The notes under the pieces: model-generated | The model's input: only the letters and a program-made list of their open reading frames with translations | What the model was told of the DNA's origin: nothing | The model's database searches: none | From: Margaritifera margaritifera | Taxonomy: Eukaryota; Mollusca; Bivalvia; Unionida; Margaritiferidae | NCBI GenBank assembly: GCA_029931535.1 | Contig: JAQPZY010000924.1 | Coordinates: forward strand, 124,001 to 188,000 | Direction of reading: 5' to 3' | Length of the DNA: 64,000 bases | Shown here: in pieces, positions 12,072-23,954 of the stretch | How the letters are laid out: every line of letters begins with the position of its first letter | Position numbering within the stretch: the first letter of the stretch is position 1 | Program-made: the position numbers and the translations under genes

Positions 12072-13430
12072 ATGGTCAGGCAAATTCAGTTTTGTAGTCT
12101 AATTCTGCGCAGGCACTGTTTTACTCTCATTTCTGGACTTCCTGTTTTCAGCAGCGAATCAAAATTTTCGTTACTCATTCAGTCATATGTAGGTCATTAT
12201 GTTCTCAAATTTCAAGTGTTCATCTTTTTTATTTACTGGATAACTAGTGTATAGTCTGAGTTGTCATTTGTACTCAAGCAAAAACCAGTCTAAAAGATTT
12301 ACCATATTATTTTTATTTTATCAAATCACCTAGCGTTTTCAAAATGGAATACTTTATTTTGTGTAAGAGGGGTTACAAAGTGGTAAAAAAAAATGCCTTC
12401 TGCAAATGGTTTTTGTTCTGCTGTAATGATGAACTTATTGTATCAGCTCTAATTAACTAGAAACGTATGAACTGACAAATCCAAGATACAGTATGACATT
12501 TCCATCTCAAAATATAGATTTTTTTTATTTGGAATTCAGTTATCTAAAAGCAATAGGTTAAAGCAGTAAATACATTAAAAATATGTAACGTCGGATGTGC
12601 AGGATTAGCTAACACAGAATTAGATGAAAAGGCTGTTTGTGTGTGTATATATATATGTGTGTATATATATATGTGTGTATATATATATGTGTGTGTATAT
12701 ATATATACACACACACACACACACAAATTTGATGTTCAACAGCGTAATGGGTTGAAGTAGAATAATGGGAAGCGCGTCAAAACACATTATGTAATACACG
12801 AACTTTCCGTCAAGGGTGGCCTGGTTGTAAGCATGCCCAAAAGAGTATGAAAGTAATCACTGACATTTTACTTCCATGCTTTAGTACAAGAATGTATGTT
12901 TTAAAATAAAATGAAGGGAATCAATCTGAATGAATATATTTATCAAAAGAACCAAGAGTCGATGGTATAGTCGGTAAATTAGCTCCAATGATCTAATGTT
13001 TCTTATTATGTGAACGCAAACCGACTCTAAACAACATTTGTCGACGTTTTTAAGTGCTAAAGTGTGTCAAAAGCAATGACTCCAGTATAGAGTATAAGTT
13101 TCCGCACAAAACACTGCTATTTATCGAACCAAATAAGCTCGCAAGAACTCAAACGTTGGTGATACCAGAGGAATTCGATACCGGTAATTAGAAACTTTTG
13201 GTATAAATGTAGGCTCAGATAAAACAACCTATTTCATGCTGTTTACGGTACTGAAAGCCCCAAAATTTATATGCGCCAATGTTTCGAATCATTAAAAAGT
13301 CATCACAAAATACTATCTCATTCAAAAATTATTCCTAAATTGTGAGATTAGCCCCTATCGATCGAGATATCGGTAGCTAAATATATCTCAATTTCGAAAA
13401 TCTATGAAGCATCATGCTTTTGAACTCACC
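12072..13430. other. AT-rich non-coding DNA with GT/TA microsatellite
   Basis: No gene is recognised. At 12636-12725 TGTG and TATATATA blocks alternate and then switch to ACACAC, giving a self-complementary microsatellite. The rest shows no structure that I can support. Confidence 0.6.
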
Positions 13431-13439
13431 ACACACCAT

Positions 13440-13524
13440 GAAGAATAAGCAGAAATACGGCGGGTACAACTAAATCATCGGAACCGGCAGACCATCTACG
13501 TCGGAAAACAATTATTCCGGGCAT
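13440..13524 (-). CDS. Candidate first coding exon of an unknown secreted or membrane protein
   Basis: On the - strand an ATG at 13524-13522 opens MPGIIVFRRRW followed by a hydrophobic stretch (VVPAVFLLILHGV) that looks like a signal peptide or membrane anchor. The frame runs into a good donor site (GTG/GTGAGT; GT at 13439-13438) after 85 bases. A TATTTAAAT box lies just upstream. The patch is clearly richer in GC than its surroundings. I cannot find a next exon and do not recognise a family, so this may be chance. Confidence 0.22.
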
Positions 13525-14127
13525 CACTATTCGATTTAAATATCCTCATCTGTTTTCTTTCACTGAATAAACAAATCAAAAGACAAAATACCTATCACGT
13601 ATATCCACAACTGCAGTTTTTGACAGACGATGCATTTACATCGAGATAACACGAGATATTATGAGAAATTGCGTTAATTTAGTGTAGACTGGTTGTTGTA
13701 TATTACGTACTATATCTTTCTTAAAAAATATATTCATCAAAATAATTCAGTCAAACAAATTTGGACTGGTTCTAGAAACTCTATATAACACTTTGTAAAT
13801 CAATATATTGTAATCAAATAATTCTATTGGAGTGTCAACAGCTTCAAGATGGAATCCCAGTTAAGATAGAAAGCTATCTATCTGTCTATATCTGCATTGA
13901 TGCAGTCACATTTGACTATTAAAGCTCTTATCCAATTGGTAATATCCGTTGATGCAGTCACACTTGACTATTATTCTTCCGTAGAAGTCTTAGTGGTAGT
14001 GTTCTTCAAGTGATTCAGATCGCATTCAAAATCTTGACCCAGATGCGTCTTTAAACATCATCATCTACAAACTGCACTAACTTGCTAAGCAGCGCTTTCG
14101 GTAAGGAACTGGAAATTAGATGATGCC

Positions 14128-14326
14128 TGGTTACACGAAACACCCAAATATACCTTTGATACGGGTAATATACAAAGTATATGATCTTGATCTTTAGGTA
14201 TCGTATATTACACAAAAGTATCAGAAAAGTAGGTAAGTTGCAGTAGATGGTTAAGATTTTCTTTGAATAGCATAACATATATTCGGTGTGCGTTTTTTTT
14301 AACATGCTCATGTGTACTACTGATAC
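14128..14326 (+). repeat. Inverted repeat, left copy
   Basis: This ~200 bp segment (GGTTACACGAAACACCCAAAT ... CATGCTCATGTGTACTACTGAT) reappears as its reverse complement at 17938-18128, with moderate divergence. The copies could be the arms of a ~4 kb element or two independent inserts of one family in opposite orientation. The interval between them holds no recognised transposase. Confidence 0.65.
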
Positions 14327-14449
14327 GTATTAAATCTTGTGTATGTTCTTTGTGTATCATGTATGGGACGAAAATATCAGTAAAGTTGATAGGAAACTTT
14401 CGTTCAGCTTTTTTTTTTACCTTGATTAACTTAATACACAAAATTGCTC

Positions 14450-16430
14450 TCTCACGTTAGCCAAAATGTATTGATGTTCCCAGCTGGTACCACGTGGAGG
14501 TGTGACGAGTTTAGTTTGGCATTTAATAGATTTATTAAAAACCAAATGTTTCACAAGCGTTATTTATGCATTGTAAATCCCCAAATAATAAAAGTTAAAA
14601 GATTTTGTGTCTGTTTTCCTTTCATACTAATTTTTTTAATTATTAGTTCTAAATAGAGATGATTAAATTTTGTTTTGAATTACCAGATTTATTACCTGAG
14701 GGTAGACCGATATGAAATAACAAATTGTACAGTATATTATTGAACAAAAGAAACTAATCTATACAAGAATACAATATATTATTGAAAAAAATAAACTAAT
14801 CTATACAAGAACATGATATATATGCCTCTGTCAAATGTACAATAAAAACTTGTCTGAATTTGTTAATTACTCCGTTTTTCACTATATCCATACATACCCA
14901 ATTAAACCGTTCAAAATAGAAATAAAACTTTCAAATTTAAAATTGAAAAATGCACTATTTGGTAAGGAAAACGTTTGATACATATTACAATAAGTAAATA
15001 TTTTGCATTTATTAAAAAATGTATATACTGAGCCTATTATATGGGATGGCCCTCGTATTTATCGTACTTGTATAAAAACTGAAACTAAAATTTTATCAAT
15101 GTCTCTTTTAACTCGGGGATTTGCATATCCAATTTTAATATGATAATTTAATTAAAGGAGCTGATACGAAGTTAATTGATAGCTGATAAGGCTTATATGG
15201 CATGTGTCCAGACACATTGACACTGGCAGCAACACGCTGTTTATTACTCTTGAGTTCCTTACTGCTACTGTTATATAAACACATTGTTTTAATGATTAAT
15301 GACTTGTTAATTTCAAACTAATTTTTACTAAATGGTTGTCTTAATTCTAATATAAGAAATAATATATTAAAATTTATATTACTATAGAACCAATATTTAG
15401 CTTCATATAGTCTAGAACTAACTTTGAATTGGTTAATGACTCGAGAACAAATTGATATTATATAAAAAGTAGCATATTTTTTGTCATTAAGTTCAATTTA
15501 CATAAATAATGTAATTTTTGCTTTCATAAAATGTTACATTTATATACATGTATGGTATTTTTGTTGTTTTCACAACATAAGTCTGTTTTATATAATTATA
15601 TGTAATCAATATAACATACTCATATATTATTGGCTATTATGACATGTATGTATGCCCATAAGCGGTCTTTGATTTTATTCAATTCTATTCTATTCTGTTA
15701 ATGATCATGATAAAATGTATCCAGCTTTATTTCACGTTTCATATTTAATAATAATTATAATTTGTGACTTCCTTCAAGAGAAAATAATACATTAATCTAT
15801 GGAGAACCTATTTGGCTGGAAATAACACTATAAATATAAACAGTAACCGGTGAAATACTCCTGTTTTTGTGACAACCAACATTTTTTTAATTTATAAGAC
15901 ACTATGTAGGCGATTACATATCCCGTTAGTAATATGGCAATCATGATCCTATATAGTTTTATTTCAAAACGATTTAATTTAAATAACTAAATGAATTGAT
16001 ATATGCTTTTTTCATAAGGGTAACAATAATCAAGATTGCCATGAGCTCCTTATCATGTTTTGTAACACTTACCTGCTTCAGAACTTATGCTTTGACACTT
16101 CTCATGAAACCAGTTTGAACACAGTCCACAAGCAATATAGTCGGAGATGCAACTTAATTAACATTAACAATCTCCACTTGAAAACCTAGAAACACACTTA
16201 CTAGCCATAGTGATTATCAACTTTGGCTAATTAGTGACATGTAATGAGAGCTTTTGCCATAGATGTGTCAGTCACTTAGAACCCCTCCTTGTATATTTTT
16301 GTTCGTTATGAAAGTCATAATTATTTTCTGATAATCAATTAAGTTCTTGCTAATTAGTCTCATTAAAATATTTCAGCAGTCTGTGTGTTCCCAATCATAG
16401 TTTATCATCAGAGTTAGACAAAAGTGACAT
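14450..16430. other. AT-rich non-coding DNA
   Basis: No gene, RNA or clear mobile element is seen. A short direct repeat (ACAATATATTATTGAA-like, then AAACTAATCTATACAAGAA) lies at about 14735-14815. Confidence 0.5.
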
Positions 16431-16433
16431 TTA

Positions 16434-17020
16434 CAGGGCTCTCAATGGAGTTTCAGGATGAGGAGTCCTGGACTCTTCATTCATGGAACTCAGGAGTCCC
16501 CAGCCTATTTCTGAGAGTCTCTGGCATAAAATTGTGAGTACCTCACTTTCAAAAGGATAGAAAGAAAAATTAAAAAATACATTATCATTATTTTATTACA
16601 TAATTATATATATTTTTGAAATGAGTTAGTTTCTTCACTTTTTCCTGTTCTTTGACTTAACAAATGTATGTATGGCATTCTGGTTATCTAAGTCTTCAAG
16701 TACAGGACACTCCTCCATTATTCTGATTAATTTATTCGCTTTTTCATTGTATGGAACTGTGCTGTTTTCCAACGGTTTCTTTAAGTCATTGCATCAGAGC
16801 AGGATTAACTGTTAATTAGTCATACTGACTTGATGCCTGTTTACCTGTCTAGCCATTAAGCTCTTCTTCAGATTGACCGTGGCTGACCAAAAATATAAAA
16901 AGGTGAGCGTCACTGGGGAAAATGAGGTGCGTCACAGGGATACAGCACATGCAGACACGACATGTTCTTTGAGAATTTCACATGTATTTGATCTGGAAGC
17001 TCAGGTCCCTGAGAACCCTG
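16434..17020. mobile_element. Possible hAT-type non-autonomous element
   Basis: The left end reads CAGGGCTCTCAA and the right end, inverted, reads CAGGGTTCTCAG. Imperfect ~12 bp terminal inverted repeats beginning CAGGG are typical of hAT elements. I could not find a convincing 8-bp target duplication at the junctions, and the interior codes for nothing recognisable, so this is tentative. Confidence 0.35.
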
Positions 17021-17428
17021 CATATAATTATGGTTAATCTCCATATTGATTAACTTCTAAAGGTATATATGTATGTTATGACAAACATAGTAATTACTGG
17101 CATCTTCAAAAATAACCATCTTCTATCAAAGGATTAAATGACTTATTGTTCCTTAAAAAATATTAATATGCAAATTTAGGAGAAGGAGGCATGAGAAGTC
17201 AGAAATCTCATACACCAGTGACTTTCATCTACATAGAAAAAAATACATATATACTGAAGGCCCTTTTTTCAGGTCATTTATTCTTTCTGGAAAGATTACC
17301 TCGATTTTTTCTATGCCTTACAATAAAATACATTCAGCCAAATACACTATACATTATGTACTGGTTTATACTTTCTTTTGTTCAGATCATTAATAACAAC
17401 TTCAGCCAAAGACTTATCTCACTCTGGT

Positions 17429-17649
17429 TTATTCTATAAAATTCAAATTTTTTGTGTTGTCACACAAGTAAACAAAGGAATATGTGAAAACACCAAATTG
17501 TCCCTGAATTAAAACTCCATATTTAAACTTGTCAGGAATATTCATATCATAGAGTCGAAGCATCCGTGCACTGGATTTATGTCCCATTTGTCTTGAATCT
17601 ATAAGACTCTTATTATCATATACTGCATTTTCTGTCGTAATCATGTCTC
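17429..17649 (-). CDS. Candidate terminal exon of an unrecognised gene
   Basis: On the - strand an acceptor (TTTTCTAG, AG at 17651-17650) is followed by an open frame of about 70 residues with ordinary protein composition (for example SLIDSRQMGHKSSARMLRL and YGVLIQGQFGVFTYSF). It ends at TAA 17431-17429, overlapping an AATAAA. It is less repetitive than neighbouring shadows and could be a real last exon. I do not recognise the family and find no partner exon with confidence; the 13440-13524 candidate lies downstream on the same strand and cannot be its first exon. Confidence 0.3.
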
Positions 17650-17937
17650 CTAGAAAATTTATACACAGTATTCTGGTTTTACAAAGAAAAAAATATTGTT
17701 CAACTCATATTGTTTGTTTGCCAACCAAATTTATGACCTTTTTATTTAAGTACTTTTTCATAATTGTCATTCAATTTTAGTTCAATTTCGAGACATGCTT
17801 CGTTTTTCTCCAAGAAGCCATCAATAAAACAGCAGAGAAGAAAACAGCAAATACATATTCAGTATTACCCATTTTTGTCATTTATAAAAAAAAATTAAAA
17901 ATCTAAAAAAAGAACTTGAATGAGATTTTATATGTAT

Positions 17938-18128
17938 CAGTAGTACACATGAGCATGTTAAAAACCCCACACCAAACTATATTTTATGCTATGCAAAGAA
18001 ATTCTTAACCATCTACTGCAACTTATCTATTTTTCTGATATTTTCTTGTAATACATGATTCCTAAAGATTATATACTTTGTATATTATGCATATCAGAGG
18101 TAAATTTGGGTGTTTCGAGTAACCTGAC
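17938..18128 (-). repeat. Inverted repeat, right copy
   Basis: Reverse-complement partner of 14128-14326 (for example GTAGTACACATGAGCATG here against CATGCTCATGTGTACTAC there). Confidence 0.65.
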
Positions 18129-18838
18129 AATGCTAAACGTTGCACAGTCTCAACTGAGACTCCGAAGTCTTTTAATATATGCTTATTATAACAGAGGTTT
18201 CTCCATCAAATACATCACCCAATCACATTAACGTTATGAATTACTTTCTGCTACTTCCGAAATCCAGCCCTCCAATAGACATGAAAACGTCTTTTTGTCT
18301 ATATATGATATAGACAAAGGGAAGCAATTCTTATAGATTAGCTCCCCTTATCCCATTAGGTGGCAACACAGAACCCAGATGTCAGTTTTAACTTTCGCTT
18401 GCACTGTCAACGGGCCTCCTTGGAATCCATTGAATTAAATCTGTGTTTTCACCTACCCACATAATTTTGTTCATGCTACAGTAAGTCCAAACATTGTTAA
18501 AGTTAGTATATACTTCATTTTTTCAGTTTATTGTGCATTTATTGGTATTTTGCACTTGTTACTGCTTTGTTATTATAACAAGGTAACCGCATGGCATCAT
18601 ATATTGACAGCCTATTCGATCTTTAGTTATAATAATAATTGCTATTATTATTCATTATTTAGTTGCCGCTCTGTTATTGTCATTCGTATTTAGATTAGTA
18701 ACTCTTTATATTTTATCTACTTTTGCAGGTACTATGGCATTTTCATTTTTCTGTGAGTGTTGTCTTGTACTTACGTATAGACACCATTTATCTTTGCACT
18801 TTGTCCTCTTTATCATTTCAGGTACTGTATCTCAAGAA

Positions 18839-19321
18839 ATGTCAGTCAGGTGCAAAAAATGCAAATCCTTCAAAGCAGAGGAAGATAATCACAAAATATG
18901 TCTGTCATGCTCTAAATGTTCGTCTTCAAATAACTGTAAAGCCTGCTTCTGTTGGTCTGAGCAGATATGGGCCATAGTTGTAGCTAATCAGCTCAAGAAA
19001 AGAGCAAAATCTAGATCTTCCAACCCAGACATCTTAAGCCTACACCCTGACTCCAATTCAATGAATAGCTTTGGGGATGTGGAGATGACTCCCCCTCCAC
19101 CTGCTAATAAACCTAAGCTTCCTGCCCCCACCCTTGAGACACCTGCACCTGCAGAGACCTTGCCATGCAACGATGATAGAGATTTGGAAGTATGCATGCT
19201 CAATATTATCAACAAGGTTCTGTTGACTAGAATGTCGAACAGCAGAAAGACGATTTGGTCTCCATCTATTTTGGGCAACCCACTGGGTGTAAGTCCAGCT
19301 CACCACCCTTGTTTGATGTAG
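18839..19321 (+). pseudogene. DIRS gag-like N-terminal ORF remnant
   Basis: From ATG 18839 the frame reads MSVRCKKCKSF and has the same cysteine spacing as the intact element's first ORF: C-x2-C, S-K-C, x5, C-x2-C (here C21, C24, C27, C33, C36). A proline-rich stretch (PPPPANKPKLPAPTLETPAP) follows. It stops at 19319-19321. It probably encodes a nucleic-acid-binding structural protein of the element. The frame is open for 160 residues but the downstream parts are broken. Confidence 0.6.
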
Positions 19322-19922
19322 ATGATAGCAAAAGGTGTTTGGGGGTATATTCTGACTTTGCCGGCTGACCCGGCCAGTCAGAGTTCATACCACAATACAT
19401 AATGTCCCAGCTGCTGACCGTACCTTCCAGCTGTCCAGATATAGATATATGAATCGTTGCCAGCAGACTCCGTTGGCAGTGATGTCATATAGTGAGTTTA
19501 TGGGTCACACCAACCAGTATGCAGGCCATCCAGCGATGCGTACATCCAGCCAAACCGGTTGTATCCATGTACTGAGATCCAGCAACCCAGCCGACCACAC
19601 CATTTCAGCAGACTGCACCATTTCAACTGACCACATTGGGTCGTACCTAGACAACTGGCCATACTGGACCAGCTGTCAGTTCCAGCCCAGCAACTGCAAG
19701 TCCTGTTTGGAACTCATCTAGGCTGCCTCTGTTGGCCATTCTCACAGACATGTCATTTGTGACACAACTGAAGATACAGCATCGTCGTTATAATGCGGTG
19801 TGTACCACCCCTTGACTTCTGCACAGGAGGAGGACGCTCCACAAGCAGAAGACTGCTCAGACTCTGACCTACCTGAGAATTCTGACCCCTCTATGGAGTG
19901 CACATAATTTAGTTTCCAAGCT

Positions 19923-20672
19923 GTGATGGAGGAGATATATAGAATACTATCTCCTATTGAATGTCCTCCATCTCCAGTGGCAAACAAAGCTTACAAAGTG
20001 AGAGCTTCCTTGGATGCTGAAGATGCAGATGAACATAAGTCATTCAGATTTCTCCTGCAATCTTCCAAGATCGCTGAAATTTCTGGATGCCTTTCTGACA
20101 AGATGTGCGATCCAGGCAATAGCAATGCTTTTTTCGCTGCCAGTCAGATACCAGCCGCTTTTTCACCAAATTGGTATAAGATGCATACCAATTTTTATCA
20201 CACGGAAGTTCCTACAATGGATAAGGATCTTATGGCCATTAATATGTCTGTACCACTTTTTTATAAGGTGGACAGACAAGTTTTTAATGCCACTTCAAAA
20301 TTGGTTTAAAACATTTTGATCTCATCTCTTCTTTATTTGGCATCTCTGGCCATTTATCGCTTGGTGGAAAAAGCAGAAAATGACCATGCTTGGGATGCCA
20401 TTAACCGCATCTCCAAGGTGTTAAATAGGGCAGCACACCACAGGATGTCAAATGCTTTAACCGCTACCTGCAATTTGGACCTGCTTAGAAGGGACTCTTT
20501 TGCGGTCGTTATCACTCAAAAACAACACACCGCAGCCTTGCACTCTCTCCTTTTCGGCTCTCCCCTCATGTTTGGGGGCAGGACGTTAAAAAAACAGGTG
20601 GTGCAGGAACTGCCCCTTCAACTATCAGTCCAGACCCCTTTCTCTACACGCCCTCACCAAAAGGGACAATAA
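19923..20672 (+). pseudogene. DIRS gag C-part remnant
   Basis: Two frames separated by a stop and frameshift near 20309-20316. EEIYRILSP at the start lines up with VNEVYRLLPTDLCP of the intact element. KAENDHAWDAINRISKVLNR and the following LRRDSFAVV fill the helical gag region before the RT. Non-functional. Confidence 0.55.
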
Positions 20673-20989
20673 ACACCAGCGGAATAATAGTCCCTATTCT
20701 CAGGCAAGACCACCCTATAGAGGACAAGCAAGTAATAGGCAGTCGTACCCACCTACTTCTCACAGACAAACAGAGGGGAGAGAGAGAAAACAAGTTTTCT
20801 CCTTCCCTGATCCTCCCAACAGTAAACAGTGACTTGCCCTCCCTACTACCTGCAGTCACCCACCTGGTGGGTACCAGACTCCTTCTATTTCGAGATGCAT
20901 GGAGCAACTTGTTCCCACACAATGACTGGTTGCTCCAGTTTATTTTGGAGGAGCTTTGTATCTCATTTGTCTAACCCCTCCCCTATTGT

Positions 20990-21482
20990 CCTTCATGACG
21001 GACACTCCCACCAATCCCATGAAGGCAGAAAACTACAGAAGGAGATCAACACTTTATTAAAGAAATGGGCGGTAGAGTTAGTTCAAAATCCAGCATCCCA
21101 TGAGTTTATATTCCAGACTCTTCCTGGTCACAAAACCCAATGGGGAGTTACGACCAGTAATAGACCTTAGCAACCGTAATCATTTTATCAAAGTAGCCAA
21201 CTTCAAAATGGAAACAGCAAGGTCTGTCCATTTGTCTTTTAGCCATGATAAATATGCCATAAGCCTAGATCTGTGCGATGCTTATTTTCATCTTCCCATT
21301 CATGCCAAATCCCACAAATACCTTGATTTTGGTTACCGCAGAATGATATACCAGTTCCGAGCACTCCCATTTGGCCACAACATAAGCCCTTGGGCATTCA
21401 CAAGGACACTGGACTGTGTAGTAACACACTTCAGACAAACTTCATCAACCACAACGTTAGCATACCGGGATGATATTCAACA
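20990..21482 (+). pseudogene. DIRS reverse transcriptase, N-terminal part (split)
   Basis: After a frameshift near 21100, conserved RT blocks are clear: LFLVTKPNGELRPVIDLS, ISLDLCDAYFHLPIH, YQFRALPFGHNISPWAFTR and the active-site box AYRDDI. The usual Y-x-D-D is present as YRDD. The frame is cut immediately after this box by inserted DNA and resumes at about 23955 with LHSLGWIVNLEKSDLVPS, so the two halves were once contiguous. Confidence 0.75.
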
Positions 21483-22037
21483 AAAGTACTGTGGTATCAT
21501 TTATTTTCGTGGGGCTCAGTTTTCATGGTTTTGTAAAAAAGGACATTTTCGTGGGTACTTAAATTCATGGTTTTGCCTATCAAAGTTTGTATATTAGTAA
21601 GTATTTAATTTCGTGGTTTAACCTCTACAAATACCCAGAATAAGGAATACAAAAGAATAAAACTATGCCGACACAGCAGTCACTTGATTGTTTAAAACAA
21701 TACTACCACATGCATTAGCACAAATCAAAGACCTGACAAGTTCAATACTTACACTGTGCTGTTCGTCCAAGTAAATAACACCATTGGAAGCTGATGCAGC
21801 CAACAACATTTAAACAATAATACCACCTCTATAAACACAAATGAAACACCTGTCAAGGTCAGTCACTTACACCCTGTTTTCATCTGAGTGCTCAACATCA
21901 AAGGAAGCCAACACAGCCAACAATACTAAGCCAATCGGTTATTAAAGTACATCTTTATGATCTCTTACCTAAACCACTATCTATAAACTGAACAAAACAT
22001 GTGACCAGCTACCCCTTGCTCAATGCAATCAGCAGGC

Positions 22038-22430
22038 AGTGGTGATATTTGATGTGTTTAGAGCCCACCAAAGTGCATAGATGCTAACTAAATTAAAAGA
22101 CAGTGGAATCAATCGTTTGTTTGTGCTGGCCTCATGTTCAGACCAACTTCAACCACTAGACTTGACAATAAATAAAGAGTGAAATGAAGAATTAATATCA
22201 CACTTCCACAACTGGTATGCTAAACAGGTCATGGAGGCCATCACAGGAAAGGAAAATGTTACTGGTGACGATCAGTGCACTCTATTAGTGAACCTCGCAA
22301 CCTCGTTAATCAAGCCAATTCATGCTGAATGGATAATTGCAGCTCATGCAACAGTGAGTGAAAGATTGAACCTAATTATCAGTGATTTTGAGAAAGCTGG
22401 ACTTGTTTACTTCTGCAATTTGGGGATTTT
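22038..22430 (+). pseudogene. pogo/Tigger-like DDE transposase fragment
   Basis: One frame with two internal stops reads VVIFDVFRAHQSA, then MLTKLKDSGINRLFVLA, SDQLQPLDLTINKE, HFHNWYAKQV and later NLATSLIKPIHAEWI...FEKAGL. The D-x-F-x-x-H box, the QPLD-x-x-x-NK box and the following FxxWY are hallmarks of the DDE_1 domain of pogo/Tigger transposases (known family pattern). The first catalytic Asp region and the DNA-binding N terminus are missing. It may be the relic of the autonomous parent of the element it sits in, or an unrelated nested insert. Confidence 0.65.
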
Positions 22431-22597
22431 TTACCTGACAAGCATTTGTGTGTACCATGGGACTTTGATTGACACGATGTTGATATAGTGGCGTTGTCCG
22501 AAAATCAGTGAAGTGTGAGCTTTAATACTCTGCTGTAATTATTATACATACATAGTGTTTCATTAATAATAGTGCTTCAAGCAATAGTATCTTACAG

Positions 22598-23432
22598 TGT
22601 TACGACTCTATGGTCTAGAAAAATGTAACAGAAAGAAAGTGAAACCAACAAATTAGGTAAAAATCAACAAGCAATTTATTTCTAGATAATTAAGATGAAA
22701 AATCAAAAAGACATTTACAGTAATGTGTATTAAAATCCAAATAATCCAATAAGAATTAGTGTTCTAAACACAAGTCCTAAATATAGAATGTTCCGAATTC
22801 ACTGCTGTATTCTTGAATGTTATGATGTGCCAATGTTCTTCAAAGTCCTGATATACTAGTAGTCTTTAATGTGCTGATGTCAAAATGAAGTACTCCAAAA
22901 TATCTCTGAATAAGCTCAGATAAATTCCAAAATCATCAATTAAAAATCCAAAAACCAAAAGTTTATGAGCACTGTTATAATCCAATGAATATTTTAAAGA
23001 ATTCCTCTCTTAGAATTTGGAATGACTTTCCACAACTGTAATAGCTCTTTACAAGACTGATAGTAATGTCGAAACTGAAAAACTGTCCACTAAACATGGT
23101 ATATATAAAGATTGGTCACATGACAGAATGTTCTAGAATGTGTGTCATCTTAATGGAATTTTACATATATGGACATGACATTTTACACATAACTCTAAGG
23201 ATTTTCCAGTTTTATCTGTAAACAAAATCAACCTTGACCTCAAATTTGGTAAACATTATGTTTATCAAAACTATGCTTCAACTTAAATTTGAAGTAAACA
23301 ACCTAATTCAAGGACACTAGTTAAACATGTTTTTCCTGTTAATCAACATTAAGATTTAAGCAAATATTAAAGTCAAGAAACATTTATAATTCCTAAAATA
23401 TCTATAATATTATATAAACATCATACATAACA
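22598..23432 (+). mobile_element. Solo LTR, ~835 bp
   Basis: It begins TGTTACGACTC and ends CATACATAACA (inverted TGTTA/TAACA ends) and is flanked by the 4-mer ACAG on both sides (22594-22597 and 23433-23436), as expected for LTR integration. A TATATAAAG box lies near 23101. No internal coding region remains. The 4-bp duplication and TGTTACGAC start would suit a Ty3/Gypsy-type element; this is inference. Confidence 0.55.
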
Positions 23433-23954
23433 ACAGGCTTGTTCTTTGGATTAAAAATGCATGGATAAAGTGAAATGTGCTAATAGGAGGATTTAAATTT
23501 TTCAACAGTTGTACTTGAATGAAGGATCAATTTGAAAAAGTATTAAATTTAATTTTCATATACTAGTATTTTTTATTATTCTTTCTGTCATTTTCAGTAT
23601 TATTAGTGTTTGAATACCTTATGCTTTTTTCTTTTCTCTCTATCTTCACTTATCTCACATATCGATTGAAGGCAGTGAGTGGAAATTACAGCTATCGGAT
23701 ACCTTATCAATATGTGTGCATTGAAACAATATAAAATGCTGTGTAAAAGCTAATATTTTATGTAACAAATACTAGTAGCTTTGTTAATCTCTAGGAATGA
23801 AACACAGGAATACAATGGGCAGGGGTGGGGTGGGGGGTAGGAGTCATCATCGTCGTTGGGTATTTAAATTCATGGTTCGGAGCAACAACGAAAACTACGC
23901 CTATTGGTCCCCCATGAAAATTTCTAATACTGAGTATGTGGTACGTACGGTTTT

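Larger units (their letters stand above)
21483..23950. mobile_element. DNA-transposon-like insertion splitting the DIRS RT
   Basis: The ends resemble each other in inverted orientation. The left begins TACTGTGGTATCATTTATTT then TTCGTGGG. The right end, reverse-complemented, begins TACCACATACTCAG and contains TTTTCATGGGGG and CCATGAATTTAAATACCCAA, matching AAATTCATGG-type motifs of the left. I associate TTCGTGGG-rich ends with a common bivalve element family, from memory only. The interior holds a pogo-like transposase fragment and a solo LTR. The exact target duplication is unclear; GTAC occurs at both junctions. Confidence 0.5.

Noticed and set aside
16426..17028. 8-bp hAT target duplication around 16434-17020
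   Set aside because: GACATTTA on the left and CATATAAT on the right do not match convincingly, so the element is left as tentative.
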